NCBI GenBank assembly: GCA_946480015.1
Contig: CAMLIL010000036.1
Location: forward strand, 1 to 51,740
Reading direction: 5' to 3'
Length of the DNA stretch: 51,740 bases
Origin: an uncultured Oxalobacteraceae bacterium
GTDB taxonomy: Bacteria; Pseudomonadota; Gammaproteobacteria; Burkholderiales; Burkholderiaceae
Shown one piece after another: positions 1-8,204 of the stretch (its first letter is position 1; each line of letters opens with the position of its first letter). The position numbers and the translations under genes are program-made. The notes beneath the pieces are model-generated. The model saw nothing but the letters and a program-made list of their open reading frames with translations. It did not search any database and was not told where the DNA came from.

Positions 1-74
1 CTAGATGGCCAGCCATAGCTAAGGCTTTATAACATAACCATGATCTCCACCGGGCCAGAATGGCGCGGCGCAAG

Positions 75-87
75 ACTGTCAGACAAT
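75..87. promoter_or_regulatory. Candidate FadR-type operator, distal site of the GH39 operon
   Basis: ACTGTCAGACAAT differs by one base from the perfect palindrome ATTGTCAGACAAT near 7240. It fits the FadR-subfamily GntR consensus TNGTNNNACNA. It lies about 93 bp upstream of the next copy, so looping or a second promoter is possible. The assignment to the local GntR protein is inferred. Confidence 0.5.
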
Positions 88-137
88 CTGTGCATCTACG
101 TCCGCAGAGTGCCCCTGCATGGCGGCACCGGCGCGTA

Positions 138-170
138 TTGACTAAAATTATCGCCACAATCCTGTAGATT
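138..170 (+). promoter_or_regulatory. Possible weak promoter of the GH39 operon
   Basis: TTGACT at 138-143 is a good -35 hexamer, but the matching -10 around 162-170 is poor (CTGTAGATT). The operator-like palindrome at 168-180 would cover the start of transcription, as expected for a repressor site. The -10 is uncertain. The first 137 bases of the window hold no gene that I can support. Confidence 0.3.
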
Positions 171-180
171 GTCATACAAT
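168..180. promoter_or_regulatory. Candidate FadR-type operator, promoter-proximal
   Basis: ATTGTCATACAAT is a 5-3-5 palindrome (ATTGT/ACAAT) matching TNGTNNNACNA. It lies 45 bp upstream of the chosen GH39 start. A weaker copy, ATTCGCAGACAAT, follows at 199-211, 31 bp or about three helical turns away. The spacing suggests co-operative repressor binding (inference). Confidence 0.6.
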
Positions 181-225
181 GTGCCGACATCACCAACAAT
201 TCGCAGACAATCCTCCAGGAGCCTC

Positions 226-1914
226 ATGCGCACTACCGCCCTCGCCGCAATCGCCGCCGCCGTCACTCTGCTGCTTCCAGCCGCCACCCGAGCCCAGACC
301 ACAGCTTCCCCCTTCCCCGTCAAGATCAGTGTCGACGCCAGCAAGCCAACCGGCCCATTGAAGCCGATCTGGCGCTTCTTCGGCGCGGACGAACCGAACT
401 ACGCGACGATGAAAGACGGCCGCAAGCTGATGAAGCACCTGGGCGAACTGCGTCCTGGCGATGTGTACTTCCGCGCCCATAATCTGCTCAACACCGGCGA
501 CGGCACAGGCGCCTTCAAATGGGGCAGCACCAACGCCTACACCGAAGACAAGGACGGCAAGCCGGTCTACGACTGGACCGTGGTCGACGCCATCATCGAC
601 AGCTATATCCAGCGCGGCGTGCGTCCGTACCTGCAGATCGGCTTCATGCCGGAGGCGATGTCCAGCGCCAAAGCCGGCACGCCGTACCAGCACAACTGGC
701 GTCCCGGCTTTTCCTACGGCCTGATCAGCGGCGGCTGGAACGCGCCACCGAAGGATTACGCCAAGTGGGGCGAGCTGAACTACCAATGGGTCAAGCACTG
801 CATCGAGCGCTACGGCCGCGAGGAAGTCAAGACCTGGTACTTCGAGGTCTGGAATGAACCGAACGGTCCGGCCTACTGGACCGGCACGCAGGCTGAGTTC
901 AACAAACTGCACGACTACGCCATCGCCGCAGTACGCCGCGCGCTGCCTGAAGCACGCGTCGGCGGCCCCGACGTCGCCGGCGCGGGCGGCGCATTCATGG
1001 ATGCCTTCCTCAAGCACGTCGTCAGCGGCACCAATTACGTCACCGGCAAGGTCGGCACGCCAACCGACTTCCTGTCCTTCCACGCCAAGGGCAGCCCGCG
1101 CTTTGTCGACGGCCACGTGCGCATGGGGATTGCGCGCCAGCTGCAGGAGGTCGATGACGGCTTCAGCAAGATTGCGGCGGTTCCGCAGCTCAAGGACAAG
1201 CCTATCGTCATCGGCGAGAACGACCCCGAAGGCTGCGCCGCTTGCCCCGGTCCGCAGAACGCCTACCGCAACGGCACCATGTATTCGAGCTATACGGCAG
1301 CCAGCTACAAGCGCATCTGGCAACTGGCCGAACGCCACCACGTCAATCTGGATGGCGCCCTGACCTGGGCCTTCACCTTCGAAGACCAGCCATGGTTCGC
1401 CGGCTACCGCCAGCTTGCGACCAACGGGATCGACCTCCCGGTGATGAACGTGTTCCGCATGTTCTCCAAACTCGGTGCGACGCAAATCAGCGCCAGCAGC
1501 GATGGCGAAGTGGCGCTTGGCGACATAATCAAGAACGGCGTGCAGGCCAACGCGGACGTGGGCGTACTGGCCACCCGCACCGATGACGGCAAGCTCGGCG
1601 TGCTGGTATGGCACTATCACGATGACGACGTTGCCGGTCCTGACGCGGCAGTCACACTAAACCTGTCCGGTCTCGGAAACCAGGCCAGCCGCAAGGCGAC
1701 CCAGTGGCGCGTCGACCAGGCCAATGCCAACGCCTTTAGCGCGTGGAAGTCGATGGGGTCGCCGCAGTCACCAAACGAGAAGCAGTACCAGCAGCTGGAG
1801 ACGGCATCGGCCATGAACGCGACCACCCTCGCGCCGCTGGCCGTGCGCGACGGCGCCGGCACGGTGAGTTTTAATCTGCCGCGCCAAGGCGTGACACTGC
1901 TGATCATCGACTAA
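226..1914 (+). CDS. Secreted glycoside hydrolase, GH39-like (beta-xylosidase type)
   Basis: Exported glycosidase of 562 aa, judged to be a GH39 clan-A retaining enzyme. The start at 226 follows AGGAG (217-221) and gives a signal peptide (MRTTALAAIAAAV... ending near ATRAQ). An upstream TTG at 169 in the same frame would lie inside the operator and break the signal peptide, so it was rejected. FEVWNEPNGPAYW (E211) fits the GH39 acid/base motif. VIGEND (E331) is the likely nucleophile. A small beta-sandwich-like tail ends in a hydrophobic strand. It is the first gene of a run with a transporter (15 bp downstream), a sugar-acid dehydratase and a dehydrogenase, so it probably supplies their substrate. 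GH39 includes xylosidases, iduronidases and arabinopyranosidases; the sugar cannot be read from the sequence. Confidence 0.85.
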   Translation: MRTTALAAIAAAVTLLLPAATRAQTTASPFPVKISVDASKPTGPLKPIWRFFGADEPNYATMKDGRKLMKHLGELRPGDVYFRAHNLLNTGDGTGAFKWGSTNAYTEDKDGKPVYDWTVVDAIIDSYIQRGVRPYLQIGFMPEAMSSAKAGTPYQHNWRPGFSYGLISGGWNAPPKDYAKWGELNYQWVKHCIERYGREEVKTWYFEVWNEPNGPAYWTGTQAEFNKLHDYAIAAVRRALPEARVGGPDVAGAGGAFMDAFLKHVVSGTNYVTGKVGTPTDFLSFHAKGSPRFVDGHVRMGIARQLQEVDDGFSKIAAVPQLKDKPIVIGENDPEGCAACPGPQNAYRNGTMYSSYTAASYKRIWQLAERHHVNLDGALTWAFTFEDQPWFAGYRQLATNGIDLPVMNVFRMFSKLGATQISASSDGEVALGDIIKNGVQANADVGVLATRTDDGKLGVLVWHYHDDDVAGPDAAVTLNLSGLGNQASRKATQWRVDQANANAFSAWKSMGSPQSPNEKQYQQLETASAMNATTLAPLAVRDGAGTVSFNLPRQGVTLLIID

Positions 1915-1929
1915 GCACAAGGAGCTGCA

Positions 1930-3189
1930 ATGCCCGCTGCGCAAACGGAGATCCGCTACCGCTGGCTGGTGACCGCCATGCTGTCGGTGGCGATTGCCAT
2001 CAGCTATCTCGATCGCCAGACCCTGCCCTGGGCGCTGCAGGCGATCCAGGCAGACATCCCTTTTAACAACTCGGTCAAGGCAGGCCTGGATTCGGCCTTC
2101 CTGATCACCTATGGTCTGATGTACGTGGGCGGCGGCATGCTGCTCGACCATCTCGGCACGCGGCGCGGCTTCATCGTCATCATGTCCTTCTGGTCGCTGG
2201 CTTGCGCCAGCCATGGCCTGGCCGGCGGCGTGGTCGCGCTGGCCGCGTGCCGGCTGCTGCTGGGTGTGGGCGAAGGCGGCGGCTTCCCGGCCGCCACCCG
2301 CGCCATCACCGAATGGTTCGCCCCGCGCGACCGCGCCACCGCCATGGGCATCGTCAACGGCGGCACTGCCATTGGCGCGGTGCTCGCGCCCCCGCTGATC
2401 GCCTTCATTCTCACCCAGATCCACTGGCTCGACCTGGCCGCCTGGCGCTGGGTGTTTTTCATCACCGGCGCCATGGGTTTGGCCTGGACGGCGTGGTGGT
2501 GGCTGGCCTATCGCAGCCCGGCCGTCATCCACAGCCAGGACAAGGTCAGCGACGCGCCGATCACGCTGAAGCAGATGCTGGCGCGGCCTGAAGTGCGCGC
2601 CGTCGTCTTCGCCAAGTTCCTGTCCGACGGCGCCTGGTACTTCTACATCTTCTGGCTGCCCAAGTATCTGTTCGACGCCTTCAAGCTGGACATCAAGACC
2701 GCAGGCGCCATCGGCTGGATTCCGTACGCGGCCTCGGGCCTGGGCGCCCTGCTCGGCGGCGGCCTGTCGTCGCTGCTGCTGCGCCGCGGCGTGTCGCTCA
2801 ACTGGTCGCGCAAGATCGCCCTTGGCGCCAGCGCCGCACTGATGCCGTGGGTGATGCTGGTGCCGCATACTGAATCGGTCGCACTGGTGATCTTCCTGTT
2901 CAGCCTTGCTTTCTTCGGCCAGCAGTCATGGTCCACGCTGGTGATGGTGCTGCCTACCGACATGATCCGCAAGCGCGCCGTCGGCACCCTCGCCGGCCTG
3001 GTCGGCTTCGGCGGCGCCATGGGCGGCGTATGCGTCGGCACCATCGTGGGCTGGATGCGCGATCACGGCTATTCGTACGAACCCGTGCTGATGCTGACCG
3101 GCTCGATGCACGTGGCTGCATTCCTGGTCATCTGCCTGTTCATCCGCACTGTTCAACCCATCCCCTTTCACACCAAGACCGCATCATGA
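1930..3189 (+). CDS. MFS transporter, anion:cation symporter family (hexuronate/aldonate type)
   Basis: Inner-membrane carrier of 419 aa with about 12 hydrophobic segments. The N-terminal ISYLDRQTLPWALQAIQ is typical of the ExuT/GudP/DgoT group, which imports hexuronates, aldarates or galactonate with protons. An RBS (AAGGAG) precedes the start. The stop overlaps the next start (ATGA), so translation is coupled with the dehydratase. That pairing suggests the cargo is the sugar acid the dehydratase uses. A function in uptake of a neutral sugar is less likely for this subfamily. Confidence 0.85.
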   Translation: MPAAQTEIRYRWLVTAMLSVAIAISYLDRQTLPWALQAIQADIPFNNSVKAGLDSAFLITYGLMYVGGGMLLDHLGTRRGFIVIMSFWSLACASHGLAGGVVALAACRLLLGVGEGGGFPAATRAITEWFAPRDRATAMGIVNGGTAIGAVLAPPLIAFILTQIHWLDLAAWRWVFFITGAMGLAWTAWWWLAYRSPAVIHSQDKVSDAPITLKQMLARPEVRAVVFAKFLSDGAWYFYIFWLPKYLFDAFKLDIKTAGAIGWIPYAASGLGALLGGGLSSLLLRRGVSLNWSRKIALGASAALMPWVMLVPHTESVALVIFLFSLAFFGQQSWSTLVMVLPTDMIRKRAVGTLAGLVGFGGAMGGVCVGTIVGWMRDHGYSYEPVLMLTGSMHVAAFLVICLFIRTVQPIPFHTKTAS

Positions 3190-4364
3190 AGATCACTGAA
3201 ATTCGTACCCGCGTCATCGAATGGCGCGGCAAGACCGTCCCTTTGCCTGCGCATTTCTGCACCAACCCGATGGATGCCGTGGCGCCGATGGTCAGCAAGG
3301 CGACCATGGGTACTTTCACCTTTCACAGCTGGCTGATCGTCGAGATCTTTACCGACAATGGCCTGGTCGGCATCGGCAATGCGGCCCTGTCGCCGCGCGT
3401 GACCAAGCAGGTGATCGACCTGTATCTGGCGCCGCTGCTGATCGGCCAGGACCCATGGGAGACCGAATTCCTGTGGCAGCATATGTACCGCAAGACCCAC
3501 GCGTTCGGCCGTAAAGGCATCGGCATGGTGGCCATTTCGGCGGTCGACATCGCGCTGTGGGACCTGCTGGGCAAAGACGCCAAACAACCGGTCTACCGCC
3601 TGCTGGGCGGGCGCACCAAGCCGAAAATCCCGGTCTACGCCAGCCGCCTGTATTCGATGCCGCTGGACCAGCTGGCCGCCGAGGCGGCGCGCTACAAGGC
3701 CGAGGGCTTCAAGGCCATGAAGCTGCGCTTTGGCTGGGGTCCGGTGGACGGCGCGGCCGGCATGCAGCGCAACCTGGAGCTGGTACGCACCGTGCGCGAG
3801 ACCGTCGGCGAGGAAATCGACATCATGGCCGATGCCTACATGGGCTGGAACCTGGATTATGCAAAGCGCATGATCCCGCGCCTTGAACAGTACAACCTGC
3901 GCTGGCTGGAAGAAGCCGTGCTGCCGGACGATATCCACGGCTACGCGGAGTTGAAGAAGTTCGGGCGCGTACCCATTTCGGGTGGCGAGCACGAGTTCAC
4001 GCTGTTCGGCTTCCGCGAGCTGATCGAAGCGCGCGCGGTCGATTACATCCAGTTCGACACCAATCGCGTGGGCGGCATCACGCAGGCGCGCAAGATCGCG
4101 GCGCTGGCCGAGGCGCACCAGATTCCGGTGATCCCGCACGCGGGCCAGATGCACAACTATCACATCGTCATGGCCAGCCTGAATTCGCCGATGGCCGAAT
4201 TCTTCCCGCAGGTGGATGTGGAGGTCGGCAACGAGCTGTTCTGGTACTGCTTCAACGGCGAACCGCTGCCGGTCGATGGCCATATCGACCTGGACGAAAA
4301 CGTGCATGGGCTGGGCCTGACGATCAACGAAGCGAAGCTCAAGGACTTCGACGTGATTGAGTAG
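3186..4364 (+). CDS. Sugar-acid dehydratase of the enolase superfamily, L-rhamnonate dehydratase-like
   Basis: Removes water from an aldonate to give the 2-keto-3-deoxy acid. It has 392 aa, the usual length for mandelate-racemase/rhamnonate-dehydratase enzymes. Metal ligands are seen as D216 (MADAYMGWN), E242 (WLEEAVLPDD) and E268 (SGGEHEF). The general base/acid is H318 in PHAGQMHNYH, a signature typical of L-rhamnonate dehydratases. An in-frame start at 2928 would lie deep inside the transporter gene and is not used; the ATGA overlap at 3186 is preferred. Known rhamnonate dehydratases also accept L-lyxonate and L-mannonate, so the true substrate is open. No gene for an aldolase or keto-deoxy-acid kinase lies nearby. 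Confidence 0.85.
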   Translation: MKITEIRTRVIEWRGKTVPLPAHFCTNPMDAVAPMVSKATMGTFTFHSWLIVEIFTDNGLVGIGNAALSPRVTKQVIDLYLAPLLIGQDPWETEFLWQHMYRKTHAFGRKGIGMVAISAVDIALWDLLGKDAKQPVYRLLGGRTKPKIPVYASRLYSMPLDQLAAEAARYKAEGFKAMKLRFGWGPVDGAAGMQRNLELVRTVRETVGEEIDIMADAYMGWNLDYAKRMIPRLEQYNLRWLEEAVLPDDIHGYAELKKFGRVPISGGEHEFTLFGFRELIEARAVDYIQFDTNRVGGITQARKIAALAEAHQIPVIPHAGQMHNYHIVMASLNSPMAEFFPQVDVEVGNELFWYCFNGEPLPVDGHIDLDENVHGLGLTINEAKLKDFDVIE

Positions 4365-4425
4365 TGCGCGTTTCTCGCGACGGCGCTATAGTGATAGCCC
4401 GTCATTCATTTATCCGAGGATTAGC

Positions 4426-5319
4426 ATGACCGAAGCAAATAGCAGCACGGCGGTGGCCATTCTGGGCCTCGGCCTGATGGGCGTCGGCATGGCCGACAAC
4501 CTGATCAAGGCCGGCTTTGCGGTAACCGTCTACAACCGCAATCCCGACAAGGCCGCCCCCTTCGAAGGACGCGCGCGCATCGCCACTTCGCCGCGCGATG
4601 CCGCCGATGCCGCCGACATCGTCATCGCCATGGTGGCCGACGATAACGCCTCGCGTGGCGTGTGGCTCGACGAGCAGGGTGCGCTGGCCGGCCTGAAAGC
4701 CGGCGCGGTCTGCATCGACTGCTCCACTCTCACCCCAGAATGGGTGCGCGACTGGGCCGCTGAAGTTGCCGAAAGCGGCGGCATGCCGCTCGATGCGCCG
4801 GTTACCGGCAGCCGCGCGCAGGCTGCGGCGGGCGAATTGAACTTCCTGGTCGGCGGCGATGCCGGCACGCTCGAACGCGCCCGTCCTGTACTGACAGTCA
4901 TGAGCAGGCAGATCATTCCGCTCGGCCCGATCGGCAGCGGCGCTGTCTTCAAACTGATCAACAACTTCGTGTGCGGCGCGCAGCTGGTCGCCATGGCCGA
5001 GGCGATGGCGTGGATCGACCGCAGCGGCCTGGATCGCGAACTGGCTTTCGAGACCCTGATGAACGGCGCGCCAGCCAGCCCGGTAGTCAAGACCGTGGGC
5101 ACGCGCATGATGAGGGAAGACTTTGCGCCGAACTTCCACCTGCACCTGATGGCCAAGGATATGGCGTATGCCTGCAAAGAAGCCGAGCAGAGCGTTGGCC
5201 TTGACTTGACCACCGCGCGGACCGCGCAGGCAGCGCTCGATGGCGCCGTCAATGCCGGCTTCGCGAAGCTGGACATGTCGGGCGTGTACAGATACATCCG
5301 CGGCGACCGGATCGCCTGA
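4426..5319 (+). CDS. NAD(P)-dependent beta-hydroxyacid dehydrogenase (GarR/3-hydroxyisobutyrate dehydrogenase family)
   Basis: Soluble 297-aa dehydrogenase. The Rossmann motif GLGLMGVG is at the N-terminus. DAPVTGSRAQAAAGEL is the substrate-binding segment and K176 (GSGAVFKLINN) the expected catalytic lysine. The family includes tartronate semialdehyde reductase, 3-hydroxyisobutyrate dehydrogenase and glyoxylate/succinic semialdehyde reductases. Start 4426 has GAGGA seven bases upstream. It lies 61 bp after the dehydratase gene on the same strand and probably handles an aldehyde or hydroxyacid made in the same pathway. The exact step is inferred. Confidence 0.82.
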   Translation: MTEANSSTAVAILGLGLMGVGMADNLIKAGFAVTVYNRNPDKAAPFEGRARIATSPRDAADAADIVIAMVADDNASRGVWLDEQGALAGLKAGAVCIDCSTLTPEWVRDWAAEVAESGGMPLDAPVTGSRAQAAAGELNFLVGGDAGTLERARPVLTVMSRQIIPLGPIGSGAVFKLINNFVCGAQLVAMAEAMAWIDRSGLDRELAFETLMNGAPASPVVKTVGTRMMREDFAPNFHLHLMAKDMAYACKEAEQSVGLDLTTARTAQAALDGAVNAGFAKLDMSGVYRYIRGDRIA

Positions 5320-5349
5320 TCTGCAAAAGCGCGCTGCCCGCCCAACCAT

Positions 5350-5502
5350 TCAATGCGCTGCGGGAGTACCGTGGCGGCGCTTCCAGAACGGGCTGTCGGG
5401 CCAGCGCTGCTCCTGCCGGTACCAGGCGTGCAGGTGGCGCGCATAGGCCTGCCGCACCTGTAGCAGTGCAGTCCCATAGCCGGTCAGCGCGGCGTCCCCC
5501 AC
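5350..5502 (-). CDS. Small Trp/Arg-rich ORF, hypothetical
   Basis: A 50-codon reading frame from a GTG start lies 31 bp downstream of the cytochrome/dehydrogenase stop. It ends in a basic, tryptophan-rich tail (HAWYRQEQRWPDSPFWKRR) that looks like real protein. No clear ribosome binding site is seen, and the frame stays open upstream of the GTG, so the start is a guess. It could be a small protein translated after the dehydrogenase or the remnant of a longer gene. I do not recognise the family. Confidence 0.3.
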   Translation of the reverse strand: MGDAALTGYGTALLQVRQAYARHLHAWYRQEQRWPDSPFWKRRHGTPAAH

Positions 5503-5533
5503 CGCCAGCCAATCGGTGCTTGAATCGCCTGCC

Positions 5534-7216
5534 TTACTTCGGCGCCACGCGCCAGATTTCGCCGGTCACGTCATCGTCCACCAGCAGCGAGCCATCGTTC
5601 TGCACCACTACCGACGATGGACGGCCCCACACTTCCTTGTCGCTGACGACGAAGCCGGTCACGAAATCCTGGTACTTCCCGGTCGGTACACCGTCTTTCA
5701 TGAAGGCGCGGACCACCTTCGAACCGGTGCGGGTGGCGCGGTTCCACGAGCCGTGCAAAGCCAGGAAGATATCGCCGTCGTACTCGTTCGGGAACGCCGC
5801 CTTGGCGCCTGCCGGTGCCTGGTACATGGTCATGCCGAGCGGCGCCGAGTGCGCGGCCAGCAGCATATCCGGCACGGTGACCTTGCCCTTCAGGTCCGGA
5901 CGATGGCCCTTCAGGCGCGGCTCTTCATGGTCGCCGATGTAGTACCACGGCCAGCCGTAGTAAGCGTTGGCCTTGACGCGGGTGAGGTAGTCCGGCGGCA
6001 GGTTATCGCCCAGCATATCGCGCTCGTTCACGCTGCACATCAGGTCTCCGGTGCGTGGATACAGATACATGCCGACGCAGTTGCGCAGGCCGGTGGCGAA
6101 GGTGCGCTTGTTCTTGCCGTCCGCATCGAAGGCCAGCACAATGGCGCGGTCAAGTTCGGAACCCCAGGCGGCGCCCGTGCCATGTTTGGCTTCCCACTGG
6201 GCCAGCGGCTCCGGCGGCGTGGCGCCGATTCCTTCGGCCACGTTCGAAGCCGAACCGATCGACAGGTACATGGTCTTCCCGTCAGCGGAGAACACCAGCG
6301 TGCGCGAGGAATGGCTGCCCGTTTCGGCCGTCAGGGCCGGCACCACCACTTCGGGTTCGGCGCTGGCGACCAGGTCGCCGTTCTTGTACGGGAAGCGCAC
6401 GATCGAATTGACGTTGGCGACATACAGGTACTGCGGATTCGGGCCGGCCGGCCAGAAGGCGAAGCCGAACGGGCGGTCCAGCCTGGAGGCGAATACGCTC
6501 ACGGTATCGGCTTTCTCGCCGGTCGACGAGCGGAACACCTTGATGAGCCGTTTGGACGTCGACGAGATAAAGATGTCGCCGTTGGGCGACTTGGCCATGA
6601 CGCGGCCGCGGTCCGGGTCGGTGGTCCACAGATTAACCTTGAAGTTGTCGGGCACCGATGGCATCACGTCCTGGGGCCGTCCGACCGTCTGCGGGCCATT
6701 GCCGGCACTGGCGCTGGCGAAGGGCGGCGGCAGATCGGCCATGCGCACTTCGTGGATGCGGCCAGGCGTGTCGTCGCTCCAGTGCTCCTCCTTGACAGCG
6801 CCGGCGGCCTTGACTGGCTCGGTCTTGGCGGCCACCACCTTGCCCTTTACGGTTGCCAGGTAGGCGACCAGCGCGGCGCGGTCGGCCGGCTTGGCCACGT
6901 TGACCGGCATCGCGGTGCCGGGCGCGTAGGTGGCCGGGTCTTTCAGGAACAGGGCCAGTTCTTCCTTGGTCCAGCGCTTGCCTTTGCCGCCCAGCGTGGT
7001 CAGCGCCTTCGAATACGGGAAGTTCGGCGCGCCTGCCACCTTGCGGCCGACGAGGTTGAACAATGCGGGGCCAGCCAGCGTATTCATCTCGGGCGAGACC
7101 GAGTGGCACATCGCGCAGTTGTTCTGGAAGATGACCGCGCCGGCGGGCGGAGCGGCGTGCGCGGCGCCCGAAAGCGTCAGGCTCAGGGCGAGCGCGATCT
7201 TGGTCCTGGGATGCAT
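5534..7216 (-). CDS. Periplasmic cytochrome c / sorbosone-glucose dehydrogenase-like fusion protein
   Basis: Exported 560-aa protein. The signal peptide ends near SGAAHA. A mono-haem cytochrome c domain covers about residues 25-130, with C34-x-x-C37-H38 and a likely axial M103 (GTAMP). A beta-propeller of the L-sorbosone/soluble glucose dehydrogenase class (usually PQQ-dependent) fills about 190-560. Electrons from a sugar would pass to the fused haem and on to the respiratory chain. The gene converges on the GH39 operon and is divergent from the GntR regulator; an operator-like palindrome sits in its promoter. The sugar and the PQQ requirement are inferred from the family. The start has AGGAG upstream. 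Confidence 0.83.
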   Translation of the reverse strand: MHPRTKIALALSLTLSGAAHAAPPAGAVIFQNNCAMCHSVSPEMNTLAGPALFNLVGRKVAGAPNFPYSKALTTLGGKGKRWTKEELALFLKDPATYAPGTAMPVNVAKPADRAALVAYLATVKGKVVAAKTEPVKAAGAVKEEHWSDDTPGRIHEVRMADLPPPFASASAGNGPQTVGRPQDVMPSVPDNFKVNLWTTDPDRGRVMAKSPNGDIFISSTSKRLIKVFRSSTGEKADTVSVFASRLDRPFGFAFWPAGPNPQYLYVANVNSIVRFPYKNGDLVASAEPEVVVPALTAETGSHSSRTLVFSADGKTMYLSIGSASNVAEGIGATPPEPLAQWEAKHGTGAAWGSELDRAIVLAFDADGKNKRTFATGLRNCVGMYLYPRTGDLMCSVNERDMLGDNLPPDYLTRVKANAYYGWPWYYIGDHEEPRLKGHRPDLKGKVTVPDMLLAAHSAPLGMTMYQAPAGAKAAFPNEYDGDIFLALHGSWNRATRTGSKVVRAFMKDGVPTGKYQDFVTGFVVSDKEVWGRPSSVVVQNDGSLLVDDDVTGEIWRVAPK

Positions 7217-7229
7217 GGAGTCTCCTGGT

Positions 7230-7252
7230 ATTATAGTGAATTGTCAGACAAT
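7230..7252 (-). promoter_or_regulatory. Promoter of the cytochrome/dehydrogenase gene with perfect FadR-type operator
   Basis: On the minus strand TATAAT (7235-7230) lies 14 bp before the start codon at 7216. Four bases upstream of it is ATTGTCTGACAAT (7252-7240), i.e. ATTGTCAGACAAT on the plus strand, a perfect 5-3-5 palindrome. It would occupy the -35/-10 spacer, a classic repression position. The regulator gene starts 110 bp away in the opposite direction, so one site may control both. Confidence 0.65.
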
Positions 7253-7361
7253 TTTGCCGCCAAAGCGCCATTAGACTGGCCACGGCCTTATTTTGTCAAG
7301 CAGTTACCCTTGCGGCAGCGGAGCAAGACCGGTAATCTGTGCCTTTAATCCTGGCTTCACT

Positions 7362-8120
7362 ATGACAACGACGAACGACGCGCGCAAACTATATCAGGGA
7401 GTGGCCAACGCCATTGCCGAGGCGATCGCTGCGGGACGCTATGCCCCCGGGCAGAAACTGCCATCGGAGCGCGAATTGACTGAGACTTACGACGTCAGCC
7501 GCGCCACCATCCGCGAAGCGATGATCGCGCTATCGATCCGCGGCATCGTCGAGCCGCGCCACAATGCCGGCGTGTACGTGGCCGACGTGGCCCCTCCTCC
7601 CGCGCCCGAGCCGGATCTGGACATCGGCGCGTTCGAACTGACCGAAGCGCGCAAGCTGATCGAAGGCGAATCCGCAGCGCTGGCCGCCAAGTGCATCACC
7701 GACGAGGAAGTGGCGGCCCTGTATGGCCTGCTCGACGACATGAAGCGCGCGTTCGACAAGAACGTGATGGACGATTCGGCCGACCGCGAATTCCACTTCA
7801 AGATTGCACGCGCCACCCGCAACGCGGCCATGAGCCTGGTGGTCGAGACCTTGTGGGACCTGCGCTACAAGGCGCCGCTGACGCGCGAGATATTCCGCCG
7901 CGCGCGCCGGGTCGGCATCCCGGCGTTCGTGGACGATCATCGCGCCATCGTGGACGCGCTGCGTGACCGTGATGCGCCTGCCGCCCGCGCGGCCATGCAG
8001 GCGCATTTGACCCACGTGATGGAAGAGCTGTTGAGCGCCACCGAGACTGAGGTGGTGCAGAAGGCGAAGGAAGACTTTAATAAGAAGCGTAACGAGCTGC
8101 TGCTGCGCTCGAAGCTGTGA
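7362..8120 (+). CDS. GntR-family transcriptional regulator, FadR/FCD subfamily
   Basis: DNA-binding regulator of 252 aa. The winged helix-turn-helix is at about residues 8-76 (KLPSERELTETYDVSRATIREAM). An all-helical FCD ligand domain follows at about 90-230, with likely metal ligands in DREFHFKIA and the H of VDDHRAI. FCD regulators usually sense sugar acids or other carboxylates and release DNA when these bind. It is adjacent to and divergent from the dehydrogenase gene. The repeated TNGTNNNACNA palindromes in front of both catabolic units fit its subfamily. The start at 7362 is chosen because the domain begins right after it; a start at 7293 would add an unconserved 23-residue extension. 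Confidence 0.88.
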   Translation: MTTTNDARKLYQGVANAIAEAIAAGRYAPGQKLPSERELTETYDVSRATIREAMIALSIRGIVEPRHNAGVYVADVAPPPAPEPDLDIGAFELTEARKLIEGESAALAAKCITDEEVAALYGLLDDMKRAFDKNVMDDSADREFHFKIARATRNAAMSLVVETLWDLRYKAPLTREIFRRARRVGIPAFVDDHRAIVDALRDRDAPAARAAMQAHLTHVMEELLSATETEVVQKAKEDFNKKRNELLLRSKL

Positions 8121-8204
8121 GGCCCTGCAATCACGGCTGCGCATGAACGGTTGCTATCTGCCGGCCTTACATGGCGCTCAGCCAGCAGCTTAGCCGTTCC
8201 GAAC

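Noticed and set aside
5516..7348. Long plus-strand reading frame of about 610 codons opposite the cytochrome/dehydrogenase gene
   Set aside because: Composition is Arg/Gly/Val/His-rich with no domain, and the opposite strand encodes a clear two-domain enzyme; it is a GC-rich shadow.
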